Assembly: GCF_041435115.1 (NCBI RefSeq)
Contig: NZ_CP108046.1
Span: forward strand, 3,596,001 to 3,660,000
DNA from: Streptomyces sp. NBC_00289
Lineage (GTDB): Bacteria; Actinomycetota; Actinomycetes; Streptomycetales; Streptomycetaceae
DNA: 64,000 nt
Reading direction: 5' to 3'
Under the pieces are notes generated by a model. That model did no database searches. It was not told where the DNA came from and saw only the letters and a program-made list of their open reading frames with translations. The position numbers and the translations under genes were made by a program. The stretch's first letter is position 1, and each line of letters begins with the position of its first letter. Below are positions 12,874 through 22,248 of this stretch, piece by piece.

Positions 12874-14262
12874 ATGTCGGAAGCCGTCATCCATACCGCC
12901 ACCGCCAGTCCCGGCCTCCTGGCGTCTCTGGATCCACTGCTGCGGGAGTGGCTGCCGCGGCAGCGCTGGTTCGCGGGCAAGGGACGTCCGGTCACCGAGT
13001 TCTCGCTGGTCGCGGCCACGGAGCTGGTGCCGGCCGGCGGAAAGCTGAGCCTGCACCACCTGCTGGTGCGTGCCCATCAGCCGGACATGCTGGGCGGCTC
13101 CGCGCACCCGGGTGACTGCTACCAGCTCCTGATAGGCGAGCGCGAGGCGCTGCCACCTCGGCTGGCGCCCGCGCTGATCGGACACGCACAGAAGGGCCCG
13201 TTCGCCGGACACACGGTGTACGACGCCCTGCACGACTCCCGGCCCGCCGAACTGCTCCTGGAGGCCCTGCGCACCGGGGCCAGGATCGGCGGGCTGCGCT
13301 TCGAGCGGGACCCGCACCAGGAGATACGCGACGGGCTGGTGCCCCGCCTGATGACCGCCGAGCAGTCCAACTCGTCGGTCGTCTATGGAGATACGTTCAT
13401 CCTCAAGCTGCTGCGCCGGATCGTGCCCGGCGTCAACCCCGACCTGGAACTGCCGCTGGCGCTGGCCCGGGAGGGCTGCCCGCGGGTGCCCGCGCCGACG
13501 GGCTGGCTGCGGGCGGAGCTGGCCGGACAGTCGTACACCCTGGGGGTGATGCAGCCCTTCGTGCAGGGCGCCTCCGACGGCTGGGAGCTGGCGCTGCGCG
13601 AACTGGCCAAGGGCGAGGACTTCGGCGCCGAGGCACGCGAACTCGGCCGGGCCACCGCCGAGGTGCACACGGCACTCGCCCGGGTACTGCCCACCGTCAC
13701 CCTCGGCCACGGTCGGCTACGGATGCTGGTCGACGGCATGATCGAACGCCTCGACCTCGCCGCACAGGCGGTGCCCGCGCTACGGCCGTACGCCCCCGGA
13801 CTGCGCTCCGCCTTCACCGCCCTGGCCGACCTGGCCGAAGAGGGCCGCACCTGGACCGCCCAGCGCATCCACGGCGACCTGCACCTCGGCCAGTGCCTGC
13901 GTTCGGCGGCCGGGCAGTGGTCCCTGATCGACTTCGAGGGCGAGCCGTCCAAGCCGCTGGCCGAGCGCCGGATGCCCCAGCCGACCGGGCGGGACATCGC
14001 CGGGATGCTGCGCTCCTTCGACTACGCGGCCCACTCCGCGGACGCGCCCGTACCGGGCTGGGCCGAGACCTGCCGTGCCGCGTACTGCTCCGGGTACGCG
14101 GACGTGAGCGGGCGCGATCCACGCACCGACCCGGTGCTGCTGCGCGCCTACGAGACGGACAAGGCCGTCTACGAAGTGCTCTACGAGGCCCGGCACCGTC
14201 CAGACTGGCTCCCGGTGCCGCTGTCCGCGGTACGCCGCCTCGCCTCACCCGACCTGTCCTGA
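12874..14262 (+). CDS. mak: maltokinase (Pep2/Mak)
   Basis: 462 residues from ATG 12874 with GAAAGGA about 12 bases upstream. It phosphorylates maltose to maltose-1-phosphate, the donor for GlgE. The N-terminal cap contains [14 protein letters not shown], typical of maltokinases. The kinase-like C-lobe has the catalytic loop [11 protein letters not shown], the metal-binding [16 protein letters not shown] and [13 protein letters not shown]. Same fold as aminoglycoside phosphotransferases, but the [17 protein letters not shown] combination is specific to Mak. Third gene of the operon. Confidence 0.94.
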   Translation: MSEAVIHTATASPGLLASLDPLLREWLPRQRWFAGKGRPVTEFSLVAATELVPAGGKLSLHHLLVRAHQPDMLGGSAHPGDCYQLLIGEREALPPRLAPALIGHAQKGPFAGHTVYDALHDSRPAELLLEALRTGARIGGLRFERDPHQEIRDGLVPRLMTAEQSNSSVVYGDTFILKLLRRIVPGVNPDLELPLALAREGCPRVPAPTGWLRAELAGQSYTLGVMQPFVQGASDGWELALRELAKGEDFGAEARELGRATAEVHTALARVLPTVTLGHGRLRMLVDGMIERLDLAAQAVPALRPYAPGLRSAFTALADLAEEGRTWTAQRIHGDLHLGQCLRSAAGQWSLIDFEGEPSKPLAERRMPQPTGRDIAGMLRSFDYAAHSADAPVPGWAETCRAAYCSGYADVSGRDPRTDPVLLRAYETDKAVYEVLYEARHRPDWLPVPLSAVRRLASPDLS

Positions 14263-14291
14263 CCTCACCCCGCGCCCAGGAGGCACCACCC

Positions 14292-17129
14292 GTGACGCCC
14301 CGCCCCCCGTCCAGTGGTCCGGATCCGAAGAAGACGGCCGAGGAAGGCACAGCCGCGCAGCCGGCCGCCGAGCAGAAGAAGAGGTCCGCGAAGAAGGCCG
14401 TCGAGAAGCGTGTGGAGAAGACCGCGGAGACGGCCGTCAGGGCCGTGAAGAAGGCCGCCGGCAAGACGGTCGAGGCGGCGACCGGGGAGAAGAAGACCCC
14501 GGCGAAGACGGCCGGGAAGACGGCGGCGGCGAAGAAGACGGCACCGGAGAAGACCGCCGCGAAGAAGGCGACCAAGAAGTCGGTGGCCAGGACGGCGGCT
14601 GTCTCCGGCACACCGGAGACCAGGACGGTCGTCGCGAAGAAGGCCGTGAAGAAGAAGGCGGCGCCGGAGAAGTCCGCGGCGAAGGAGCCCACCGCGAAGA
14701 AGGCGGTGGCCAGGAAGACCGCGGGTGACAAGGGCGGGGTGAAGAAGACGGTCGCGAAGAAGGCGACCACGAGGAAGGCGGTGGCGAGGAAGGCGGCAGC
14801 CGAGCCGGCTGTGGCGCTTCCGGAAGCGGGGGCCGTGACGGCGGCGGAGGCACCCGCCACGACCGCTGCCACCACCCCTGCCGCCGCCGCGTCCACGCCC
14901 GTCGTGGAGTCCGGCGAGCCCGGCGCCGCGGCGCCCCCGTTCTCCCCCGCCCTCGACGTCGGCGACCGCTGGCGGCTGCTCGACGGGGCGCACCACGCTC
15001 CGCACTCCGTGCTCGGCGCGCATCCGGCGCCGGGTGGCGGGGTCGTCTTCCGGGCGTTCCGGCCGTACGCGCTGTCGGTGGCCGTCGTCGTCGGGGACGC
15101 ACGGGACGAGCTGGACAACGACGGCGACGGCTTCTTCTCCGGGGTGCTGCCGCTCGCGTCGGTCCCCGAGTACCGCTTCCTCGTGACGTACGAGGAGACG
15201 ACCCAGGAGGTCGAGGACGCGTACCGCTTCCTGCCCGCGCTCGGCGACCTCGACCTGCACCTGATCGGCGAGGGCCGGCACGAGGAGCTGTGGAAGGCGC
15301 TGGGCGCCGAGCCGATGACGCACCAGGGCGTGGCCGGTACCCGCTTCACGGTGTGGGCGCCGAACGCGCGGGGCGTGCGGGTGGCCGGCACCTTCAACTT
15401 CTGGAACGCCACCGGGCATCCCATGCGCTCGCTCGGCGGGACCGGTGTGTGGGAGCTGTTCGTGCCCGGCGTCGGCGAGGGCGAGCTGTACAAGTTCGAG
15501 ATCACCCGGCCCGACGGTTCCAAGACCCTGCGCGCCGACCCGATGGCGCGCCGTACGGAGGTGCCGCCCGCGACGTCCTCCGTGATCCACACCTCGCGCT
15601 ACACGTGGCAGGACGACGAGTGGCTGGCCCGCCGCGCCGACCGGCCGGCCCACAAGGCGCCCTTCTCCGTGTACGAGGTGCACCTGCCCTCCTGGCGGCC
15701 GGGACTGACGTACCGGCAGCTGGCGGAGGAACTGCCCGCGTACGTACGGGATCTGGGCTTCACGCACGTGGAGCTGATGCCGGTCGCCGAGCACCCCTTC
15801 GGCGGCTCCTGGGGCTACCAGGTCACCGGGTTCTACGCCCCCACCGCACGGCTCGGCGACCCCGACGACTTCAGGTACCTGGTCGACGCCCTCCACCGGG
15901 CCGGCATCGGCGTGCTCATGGACTGGGTGCCGGCCCACTTCCCGCGTGACGCCTGGGCGCTCGCCGAGTTCGACGGCCGCCCGCTGTACGAGCACGAGGA
16001 CCCGCTGCGCTCCGCCCACCCGGACTGGGGCACCCTCGAGTTCGACTACGGCCGGCGCGAGGTACGCAACTTCCTCGTCGCGAACGCCGTGTACTGGTGC
16101 GAGGAGTTCCACATCGACGGCCTGCGCGTGGACGCCGTCGCCTCGATGCTCTACCTCGACTACTCGCGCGAGCCGGGCCAGTGGGTGCCGAACGAGCACG
16201 GCGGCCGGGAGAACCTGGACGCGGTGGCGTTCCTTCAGGAGATGAACGCGACCGTGTACCGGCGGGTTCCGGGCGTGGTGACGGTCGCCGAGGAGTCCAC
16301 GGCGTGGGACGGCGTCACCCGTGCCACCCACCACATGGGCCCGGGCGGCTTCGGAGGTCTCGGCTTCGGGCTGAAGTGGAACATGGGCTGGATGCACGAC
16401 TCGCTCGACTACATGAGCCACGAGCCGGTGCACCGCAAGTACCACCACGGCGAGATGACGTTCTCGATGGTGTACGCGTACAGCGAGAACTACGTCCTGC
16501 CCATCTCGCACGACGAGGTCGTGCACGGCAAGGGCTCGCTGGTGTCGAAGATGCCCGGCGACTGGTGGCAGCAGCGGGCCAACCTGCGGGCGTACCTGGC
16601 GTTCATGTGGGCCCATCCCGGCAAGCAACTCCTCTTCATGGGGCAGGAGTTCGCCCAGGGCGCCGAGTGGTCCGAGGCGCGCGGCCCGGACTGGTGGCTG
16701 CTCGACCCCGAGTACGGGGCGGAGGCGGACCACCGGGGCGTCAGGGACCTGGTCCGCGACCTCAACACCGTCTATCTGCACACGCCGGCCCTGTGGCAGC
16801 AGGACACCGATCCGGCCGGCTTCCAGTGGGTGGTGGGCGACGCCGCCGAGGACAACGTCTTCGCGTTCCTGCGCTACGACACGGAAGGCACCCCGCTGCT
16901 GGCGGTGTCGAACCTCGCCCCGGTCGTCCGCCACGACTACCGCCTCGGCGTCCCCGACGACATCCCGGCCTGGCACGAGGCCCTCAACACCGACACCGGC
17001 AGGTACGGCGGCAGCGACGTCCACAACCCCGACCCGATAAAACCGGAACCGCAGGGCTGGCACGGCCGCCCGGCCAGCATCAGGCTCACCCTGCCCCCAC
17101 TGTCGACGGTGTGGCTGCGCCCGGCGTAA
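14292..17129 (+). CDS. glgB: 1,4-alpha-glucan branching enzyme GlgB with histone-H1-like N-terminal tail
   Basis: 945 residues from GTG 14292 with AGGAGG at 14278-14283 (8-base spacing). It introduces alpha-1,6 branches into the glucan made by GlgE. Residues 1-168 are a lysine/alanine-rich tail built from KKAVxK, KKTxAKK and ARK units, like Hc2/HupS-type bacterial H1 proteins. Residues 169-219 are an Ala/Pro/Thr linker. The enzyme proper starts near residue 225 and has the usual two N-terminal domains and GH13 barrel: D614 ([10 protein letters not shown]), E667 (TVAEESTAW), D741 ([12 protein letters not shown]). The core length (about 720) matches ordinary GlgB, so the tail is an addition. 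It ends STVWLRPA. Confidence 0.95.
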   Translation: MTPRPPSSGPDPKKTAEEGTAAQPAAEQKKRSAKKAVEKRVEKTAETAVRAVKKAAGKTVEAATGEKKTPAKTAGKTAAAKKTAPEKTAAKKATKKSVARTAAVSGTPETRTVVAKKAVKKKAAPEKSAAKEPTAKKAVARKTAGDKGGVKKTVAKKATTRKAVARKAAAEPAVALPEAGAVTAAEAPATTAATTPAAAASTPVVESGEPGAAAPPFSPALDVGDRWRLLDGAHHAPHSVLGAHPAPGGGVVFRAFRPYALSVAVVVGDARDELDNDGDGFFSGVLPLASVPEYRFLVTYEETTQEVEDAYRFLPALGDLDLHLIGEGRHEELWKALGAEPMTHQGVAGTRFTVWAPNARGVRVAGTFNFWNATGHPMRSLGGTGVWELFVPGVGEGELYKFEITRPDGSKTLRADPMARRTEVPPATSSVIHTSRYTWQDDEWLARRADRPAHKAPFSVYEVHLPSWRPGLTYRQLAEELPAYVRDLGFTHVELMPVAEHPFGGSWGYQVTGFYAPTARLGDPDDFRYLVDALHRAGIGVLMDWVPAHFPRDAWALAEFDGRPLYEHEDPLRSAHPDWGTLEFDYGRREVRNFLVANAVYWCEEFHIDGLRVDAVASMLYLDYSREPGQWVPNEHGGRENLDAVAFLQEMNATVYRRVPGVVTVAEESTAWDGVTRATHHMGPGGFGGLGFGLKWNMGWMHDSLDYMSHEPVHRKYHHGEMTFSMVYAYSENYVLPISHDEVVHGKGSLVSKMPGDWWQQRANLRAYLAFMWAHPGKQLLFMGQEFAQGAEWSEARGPDWWLLDPEYGAEADHRGVRDLVRDLNTVYLHTPALWQQDTDPAGFQWVVGDAAEDNVFAFLRYDTEGTPLLAVSNLAPVVRHDYRLGVPDDIPAWHEALNTDTGRYGGSDVHNPDPIKPEPQGWHGRPASIRLTLPPLSTVWLRPA

Positions 17130-17140
17130 GGGCCGCTTTC

Positions 17141-17240
17141 AGCCCGTCCGGCGCTTGAGGAAGCCCGTCCGGCGCTTGAGGACGAGGCCCTTCGGGCCGA
17201 AGCGGGGTCTGGGGGCGCAGCCCCCAGGGACGGGAAGGGA
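17141..17240. repeat. Streptomyces dispersed intergenic repeat with two 20-bp direct copies
   Basis: AGCCCGTCCGGCGCTTGAGG occurs at 17141-17160 and again at 17162-17181 (period 21). It continues into a GAGGCCCTTCGGGCCGAAGCGGGGTCTGGGGGCGCAGCCCCC-like block to about 17230. This composite is recognised from memory as a common non-coding repeat between Streptomyces genes. It can fold into several GC hairpins (for example GGGGGC..GCCCCC) and probably serves as the terminator shared by the convergent glgB and helicase genes. Confidence 0.75.
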
Positions 17241-17338
17241 AGGGGCGGCGGGGGCGAGAACCCTCACCGCTCCCCGAACGAGACGCTCACCGCACCGGCC
17301 GTGCGCAGACGGTGATGGTGACCGGAACCGTCACGTCG

Positions 17339-19591
17339 CTAGGCCATGGCGTCGGCCAGCGCCTTCGGCAACGTCCCGGTGTGCAGCACCCCCAGCCGCT
17401 GCGTGGCCCGTGTCAGCGCCACGTACAGGTCGCTGGTCCCGTACCGTCCCGGCTCCACCACGAGCACGGAGTCGAACTCCAGCCCCTTGGCCTGCCGTGG
17501 GTCGAGCAGGACGACGGTCCGGGTGAGGTCCGGCTCGGCGCCCGCCGTCACGCCGTCCAGCCGTGCGGCCAGCTTCCGGTGCAGGTCGCGCGGGGCGATC
17601 ACGGCGAGCCGGCCCTCGGCCGGGGTCAGTTCCCCGACGGCCTTGGCCACCGCGCCGGGCAGGTCGTCGGTGGCGCGCACCCACGGCCGTACCCCCGTCG
17701 ACCGCACCGAACTCGGCGGTTCGAAGCCGGGGTTCTCCGCGCGGACCACCGCCGCCGCCACGTCCATGATCTCGGCGGGGGTGCGGTAGTTGACGCCGAG
17801 GCGGGTGTGCTCCCAGCGGCCGCCGACATAGGGCTCGAGGATGTCCGCCCAGGAGCCCACACCGGCCGCCTCCGCGGTCTGCGCGGGGTCGCCGACCAGG
17901 GTCATCGAGCGGGTCGGGCTGCGCCGCATGAGCAGCCGCCAGGCCATCGGTGACAGTTCCTGCGCCTCGTCGACGATGATGTGCCCGAACGCCCAGGTGC
18001 GGTCGGCGGCCGCACGCTCGGCGGCGCTGCGGTGGTCGTCCTCCTCGTGGCGCTCGGCGAAGCGGTCGGCGTCGATGATGTGGTGCGCGGACAGGACTTC
18101 GGAGTCCTCCTCGTCCTTGTCGTCGAACTCGTAGGTGCGGGAGGCGAAGGAGACGTCGAGGACGCCCTGCGCGTAGGCGACCTGCGTCTCGCGTTCGCGT
18201 TCCGCGCGCGCCCGCGCCACCCGGCCGTCCTCGCCCAGCAGTTCGGCCGCCTCGTCCAGCAGTGGTACGTCCGCCACGGTCCACGCCCGCGTCACCGGAC
18301 GGCGGACGGCGGCCGCGTCGTCCTCGCCGAGGTACCCCTCGGGGGCGGCGAGGAAGTCCCGGACCAGCCGCCGCGGGGTCAGCCGCGGCCACAACCGGTC
18401 GATGGCGGACCAGACTTCGGGGTTCTCGGCGAGTTCGTCGCGGATCTGGGTGATGTCACTCGGGTCGAGCATGTTCGTGCCGTCGTAGGGGTCGGTGCCG
18501 ATGCGTTCGGCGACCATGTCGGTGAGCGTGTTGAGGATGTGCCCCTCGAAGTGCTCGCGGGCCACGTTGTGCGGCAGCCGCGCCTCCCGGGTGCGTTCGC
18601 GGGCGACGTTCACCAGGCCGTCGTCGAGCATCAGGACCTCACGGTCGTGCTCGATGGCGATCACCGGGTCGGGCAACTCCTGCCGGTCCCGTACGACCTC
18701 GGCGAGGACGTCCGCCATGGCGGCGCGGCCCTTGACGGCGGCCGCCCGCGGCGTGTCCGTCGCCGTCGCCTTCACGCCGGGGAACAGCTCGCCGACCGTC
18801 GCGAGGAGCACGCCGGTCTCGCCCAGCGAGGGCAGCACCTCCCCGATGTAGCCGAGGAAGGCGGGGTTGGGACCGACGATCAGGACGGCCCGCTTGGCGA
18901 GCAGCTCCCGGTGTTCGTACAGCAGGTAGGCCGCCCGGTGCAGGGCGACGGCCGTCTTGCCGGTGCCCGGGCCGCCCTCCACCACCAGCACCCCGCGATG
19001 CGGGGCCCGGATGATCTCGTCCTGCTCGGCCTGGATGGTCTGCACGATGTCGCTCATCCGGCCGGTGCGCGCCGAGTCGAGCGCGGCGAGCAGCACGGCG
19101 TCGCCGGTCGGGTCCTCGTGGCCGGTGCGGGTGGCGTCACCGAGGTCGAGGATCTCGTCGTGCAGGGCGGTGACCCGGCGCCCCTCGGTGGTGAGGTGCC
19201 GGCGGCGGCGCAGGCCCATCGGGGTGTGGCCGGTGGCGAGGTAGAAGGGGCGGGCGACGTCGGCCCGCCAGTCGATCAGGATCGGGGTGCGCTCGGTGTC
19301 GTCGCCGCGCAGGCCGATGCGGCCGATGTGGTGGCTGACGCCCGAGGTGAGGTCGATGCGGCCGAAGCAGAGCGAGCCGTCCACCGCGTTCAGCGCGGCG
19401 AGCAGGCCCGACCGCTCGGCGACCAGGATGTCCCGTTCCAGGCGGGCCTGCATGGGCGTGTTGCCCTGGGCGAGCGCGTCCGTGACGGCGCCCTCGGTGT
19501 CGCCGCGCAGCGCGTCCACACGGGCGTACAGCCCGTCGACGAATTCCTGCTCGCGCTGCAATTCACTGTCTGGAAAGCCGGTGTTTGACAA
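17339..19591 (-). CDS. HelD-type UvrD-like helicase/ATPase (RNA polymerase recycling factor)
   Basis: 750 residues. Start TTG at 19589-19591 with GGGAG 5 bases upstream. The N-terminal coiled-coil (SELQREQEFVDGLYARVDALRG) is typical of HelD proteins, which use it to reach into RNA polymerase. Walker A is VVEGGPGTGKTAVALHRAAYLLYEHR-like. Also seen: GHIIVDEAQELSPMAWRLLMRRSPTRSMTLVGDPAQT (Walker B and motif III) and the C-terminal motif LYVALTRATQRLGVLH. The family releases stalled or drug-bound RNA polymerase; one Streptomyces subgroup (HelR) gives rifamycin tolerance. Which subgroup this belongs to cannot be settled by eye. Confidence 0.8.
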   Translation of the reverse strand: MSNTGFPDSELQREQEFVDGLYARVDALRGDTEGAVTDALAQGNTPMQARLERDILVAERSGLLAALNAVDGSLCFGRIDLTSGVSHHIGRIGLRGDDTERTPILIDWRADVARPFYLATGHTPMGLRRRRHLTTEGRRVTALHDEILDLGDATRTGHEDPTGDAVLLAALDSARTGRMSDIVQTIQAEQDEIIRAPHRGVLVVEGGPGTGKTAVALHRAAYLLYEHRELLAKRAVLIVGPNPAFLGYIGEVLPSLGETGVLLATVGELFPGVKATATDTPRAAAVKGRAAMADVLAEVVRDRQELPDPVIAIEHDREVLMLDDGLVNVARERTREARLPHNVAREHFEGHILNTLTDMVAERIGTDPYDGTNMLDPSDITQIRDELAENPEVWSAIDRLWPRLTPRRLVRDFLAAPEGYLGEDDAAAVRRPVTRAWTVADVPLLDEAAELLGEDGRVARARAERERETQVAYAQGVLDVSFASRTYEFDDKDEEDSEVLSAHHIIDADRFAERHEEDDHRSAAERAAADRTWAFGHIIVDEAQELSPMAWRLLMRRSPTRSMTLVGDPAQTAEAAGVGSWADILEPYVGGRWEHTRLGVNYRTPAEIMDVAAAVVRAENPGFEPPSSVRSTGVRPWVRATDDLPGAVAKAVGELTPAEGRLAVIAPRDLHRKLAARLDGVTAGAEPDLTRTVVLLDPRQAKGLEFDSVLVVEPGRYGTSDLYVALTRATQRLGVLHTGTLPKALADAMA

Positions 19592-19630
19592 TTCCGCTCC
19601 CGCCCGGATATACTGTGGTCACTGAACTTC

Positions 19631-19660
19631 TTTGCGACTGAACTCCCGTGAAGTCGCGAA
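19631..19660 (-). promoter_or_regulatory. inverted repeat upstream of helD-like gene
   Basis: Arms TTTGCGACT (19631-19639) and AGTCGCGAA (19652-19660) match at 8 of 9 positions around a 12-base spacer. They lie 40-70 bases upstream of the TTG start, where a promoter operator is expected. A TATACT-like sequence at 19609-19614 marks the likely promoter region. Confidence 0.4.
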
Positions 19661-19679
19661 CCATTAAATATACGCAGAG

Positions 19680-19711
19680 AAATCCCCCGAGCGCAATTGC
19701 TCGGGGGATTT
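19680..19711. terminator. bidirectional terminator downstream of thioredoxin gene
   Basis: Perfect 13-bp stem AAATCCCCCGAGC (19680-19692) with GCTCGGGGGATTT (19699-19711), 6-base loop. T-runs flank both sides, so it can work in both directions. It ends the MerR-thioredoxin operon before the helicase promoter. Confidence 0.88.
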
Positions 19712-19741
19712 CTTTATTTCCGGGCGGGGCTCGGAGTCATG

Positions 19742-20074
19742 TCAGAGGACGTCGGACAGCTCCTCGAGCAGCCGCCGCTTGGGCCGCGCCCCCACCATCG
19801 ACTTCACCGGCTCGCCGGCTCTGAACACCATGAACGTCGGCATCGACAGCACCTGGTACGCGTTCGTCGTCGTCGGATTCGTGTCCACGTCCAGTTGTAC
19901 GACCTTGAGCCGCTCGCCCTCCTCCGCGGCGAGGGCGGTGAGCACCGGCCCCATCTGTCTGCACGGTGGGCACCAGTCGGCGGTGAATTCCACCAGTACC
20001 GGTATATCCGCCCCGATCACCTCGGTCTCGAAGTCCGCGTCCGTCACCTCGGTCACGCCGGCCGCCCTGATCAC
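19742..20074 (-). CDS. thioredoxin
   Basis: 110-residue classic thioredoxin. Start GTG at 20072-20074, overlapping the MerR stop codon by 4 bases (GTGA), so the two are translationally coupled. The active site is WCPPC (in VEFTADWCPPCRQMGPVL) and the cis-proline is in VLSMPTFMVFRAG. WCPPC rather than the usual WCGPC changes the expected redox potential relative to TrxA. Cytosolic disulfide reduction. Co-transcription with a cysteine-containing MerR protein suggests it is induced by the signal that regulator senses. Confidence 0.92.
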   Translation of the reverse strand: MIRAAGVTEVTDADFETEVIGADIPVLVEFTADWCPPCRQMGPVLTALAAEEGERLKVVQLDVDTNPTTTNAYQVLSMPTFMVFRAGEPVKSMVGARPKRRLLEELSDVL

Positions 20075-20499
20075 TGTTTCCGCCCTCCCAGTTCACACCC
20101 GGGCTCCGGACCTCCCGGAGCCAGCGCCTCGGCGGCCAGCTCGTCCCGCGCCCGCTCGGCCCGCACCAGCTGCTCGCCGACCTTCGCCCGCACCGCGTGC
20201 AGTTCCCCGATCAGCGCGTCCAGCTCGTCGAGCTTGCGCCGGTAGACCGCGAGTGAGGCGGGACACGCGTCGCCCTCGGGATGCCCCGCCCGCAGACACT
20301 CCACGAACGGCCGCGTCTCCTCCAGGTCGAACCCGAAGTCCTGCAGCGTCCTGATCTGCCGCAGCAGCTTCAGGTCGTCCTCGTCGTACGTCCGGTACCC
20401 GTTGCCGCCCCGCCGTGCGGGCAGCAGCCCCCGGGACTCGTAGTACCGCAGCGTCCGCGTCGTGGTCCCGGCCCGTGCGGCCAGCTCGCCGATTCGCAT
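20071..20499 (-). CDS. MerR-family transcriptional regulator controlling the thioredoxin operon
   Basis: 142 residues from ATG at 20497-20499 (MRIGELAARAGTTTRTLRYYE), the exact N-terminus expected for MerR proteins; 11 upstream in-frame codons are not needed. N-terminal winged helix with TTTRTLRYYESRGLL and RTYDEDDLKLLRQI, then the dimerisation helix. Cysteines in VECLRAGHPEGDACPAS and near the C-terminus (PGCELG) could sense thiol stress or metal. A perfect palindrome upstream (20515-20534) is its likely operator. First gene of the pair with thioredoxin. Confidence 0.9.
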   Translation of the reverse strand: MRIGELAARAGTTTRTLRYYESRGLLPARRGGNGYRTYDEDDLKLLRQIRTLQDFGFDLEETRPFVECLRAGHPEGDACPASLAVYRRKLDELDALIGELHAVRAKVGEQLVRAERARDELAAEALAPGGPEPGCELGGRKQ

Positions 20500-20514
20500 G
20501 CGTACGAACGTAAG

Positions 20515-20534
20515 CCTTGACCCCGACGTCAAGG
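20515..20534 (-). promoter_or_regulatory. MerR-type operator upstream of merR-trx
   Basis: CCTTGAC (20515-20521), 6-base spacer, GTCAAGG (20528-20534): perfect 7-bp arms. It is centred 26 bases upstream of the MerR start codon. The arms contain TTGAC, a -35 element, in both orientations, as in MerR-regulated promoters where the protein sits between -35 and -10. Confidence 0.75.
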
Positions 20535-20612
20535 CAACAGCGGCGACGCGCGGAAGGGCCGCCCGCCGAAGAGGCGAGCGGCCCGGGAAACCCGTGCGGT
20601 GCGGAGAGGAGA

Positions 20613-20651
20613 CCGGGCGGCTGAGCTACGGGGGAGTACTCAGCCGCCCGG
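20613..20651 (-). terminator. terminator downstream of dctA
   Basis: 13-bp perfect stem CCGGGCGGCTGAG (20613-20625) with CTCAGCCGCCCGG (20639-20651), 13-base loop, 68 bases beyond the dctA stop. Confidence 0.65.
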
Positions 20652-20718
20652 AGACTGGCGGGGCGGGACCGGCGGGGTGGAGACCGGCGGGCCGGGCCCG
20701 ACGCGGCCCGCCCGGGGG

Positions 20719-22098
20719 TCAGGCTCGGGCGAGTTCCTTCTCGCCGCCCTGCTCGGGCACCTCGACGGGGGCGTCCTGACCGTCGTCCAGGAGCGTCTTC
20801 TCGTCGAAGGGGATCTGTCCGGCGAGCACCTGGTCGACGCGCTCGCGGTCGATCTCCTTCGTCCAGGTCCCGATCAGGACGGTGGCGACGGCGTTGCCCG
20901 CGAAGTTCGTCAGGGCGCGGGCCTCGCTCATGAAGCGGTCGATGCCGACAATCAGGCCGATGCCGTCGACCAGGGCGGGCTTGTGCGACTGAAGGCCGCC
21001 GGCCAGCGTGGCCATACCCGCACCGGTGACACCGGCGGCGCCCTTGGAGGCGACGAACAGGAAGAGCAGCAGCGGGATCTGCTCACCGACCGACATCGGC
21101 GTACCCATGGCGTCGGCGATGAACAGGGACGCCATGGTCATGTAGATCATGGTGCCGTCGAGGTTGAAGGAGTAGCCCGTCGGGACCGTGATGCCGACCA
21201 CCGGCTTGCTGACGCCCAGGTGCTCCATCTTCGCGATGAGCCGCGGCAGCGCGGACTCGGAGGAGGAGGTCGACAGGATCAGCAGGAACTCACGGCCCAG
21301 GTACCGGAACAGGGTGAGGATGTTCAGGCCCGCGATCAGGCGCAGCAGCGTGCCGAGCACGATGAAGACGAAGAGGAAGCAGGTGGCGTAGAAGCCGAGC
21401 ATCAGCACGGCGAGGCTCTTGAGGGCGTCGACGCCCGCGGAGCCGACGACGGCGGCCATCGCGCCGAAGGCGCCAATCGGAGCGGCCCACATCACCATGG
21501 CGAGGATGCGGAAGACGAGCCGCTGGATGTGCTCGACACCGCGCAGAACCGGCTGTCCGGCCGGGCCCATGGCCTGCAGCGCGAAGCCGGCGAGCAGGGC
21601 GACGAGCAGGGTCTGCAGCACCTCGCCCTCGGTGAAGGCGGAGACGATCGTCATCGGGATGATGCCCAGCAGGAACTCGGTGGTGTCCTTGGCCTCGGCG
21701 TCGACCTGCGCGTGGCCGACGTCCTTGATCGCGTCGGTCACCGCGAGGCCGGTGCCCGGCTCCAGGATGTTGCCGACCACCAGGCCGATGCCCAGCGCGA
21801 CCAGCGACATGATCGTGAAGTACAGCAGCGCGATACCGCCGACCGCGCCGACCTTGGCGGCCTTGCGTACCGAGCCGATGCCCAGCACGATCGTGCAGAA
21901 GATGATCGGCGAGATCATCATCTTGATCAGGTTGACGAAGCCCGTGCCCAGGGGCTTCAGCTCCACCGCGAAGTCCGGGGCGACCAGACCGACGGTGATG
22001 CCGATGGCCACCGCGACGATCACCGCGATGTAGAGATAGTGGGTGCGGTCCCGCTTGGCGCGGGGTGCGGCGGATGCCGTATCGGCTGCGCTGGTCAC
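20719..22098 (-). CDS. dctA: C4-dicarboxylate transporter DctA (DAACS family)
   Basis: 459 residues. Start GTG at 22096-22098 because AAGGAGG (22105-22111) lies 6 bases upstream. About eight hydrophobic segments plus the family's re-entrant loops. Signature stretches: FVNLIKMMISPIIFCTIVLGI, LLILSTSSSESALPRLI (serine-rich hairpin), and GYSFNLDGTMIYMTMASLFIADA (substrate and cation site). Proton-coupled uptake of succinate, fumarate and malate across the membrane. Divergent from a CitA/DcuS-type two-component system that most likely controls it. Confidence 0.95.
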   Translation of the reverse strand: MTSAADTASAAPRAKRDRTHYLYIAVIVAVAIGITVGLVAPDFAVELKPLGTGFVNLIKMMISPIIFCTIVLGIGSVRKAAKVGAVGGIALLYFTIMSLVALGIGLVVGNILEPGTGLAVTDAIKDVGHAQVDAEAKDTTEFLLGIIPMTIVSAFTEGEVLQTLLVALLAGFALQAMGPAGQPVLRGVEHIQRLVFRILAMVMWAAPIGAFGAMAAVVGSAGVDALKSLAVLMLGFYATCFLFVFIVLGTLLRLIAGLNILTLFRYLGREFLLILSTSSSESALPRLIAKMEHLGVSKPVVGITVPTGYSFNLDGTMIYMTMASLFIADAMGTPMSVGEQIPLLLFLFVASKGAAGVTGAGMATLAGGLQSHKPALVDGIGLIVGIDRFMSEARALTNFAGNAVATVLIGTWTKEIDRERVDQVLAGQIPFDEKTLLDDGQDAPVEVPEQGGEKELARA

Positions 22099-22189
22099 GG
22101 AGGCCCTCCTTGACGACGTCGTCGGCCTTACCGGCGTGCGGCTCACGTCCGGGGGTTTAGGGGAATGCCGTGACTATCCCGCGGTGTGT

Positions 22190-22206
22190 GAAGGCGGTCA
22201 CCCTTC
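22190..22206. promoter_or_regulatory. inverted repeat in the dctA / sensor-kinase divergent region
   Basis: GAAGG-N7-CCTTC (22190-22206) in the 150-bp divergent interval, about 43 bases before the kinase start and 92 before dctA. It is a candidate response-regulator site; the arms are short, so this is weak. Confidence 0.3.
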
Positions 22207-22248
22207 CGTTCATTTAGTTCACGCCGACATCGGAGGCAGACTGACCGC

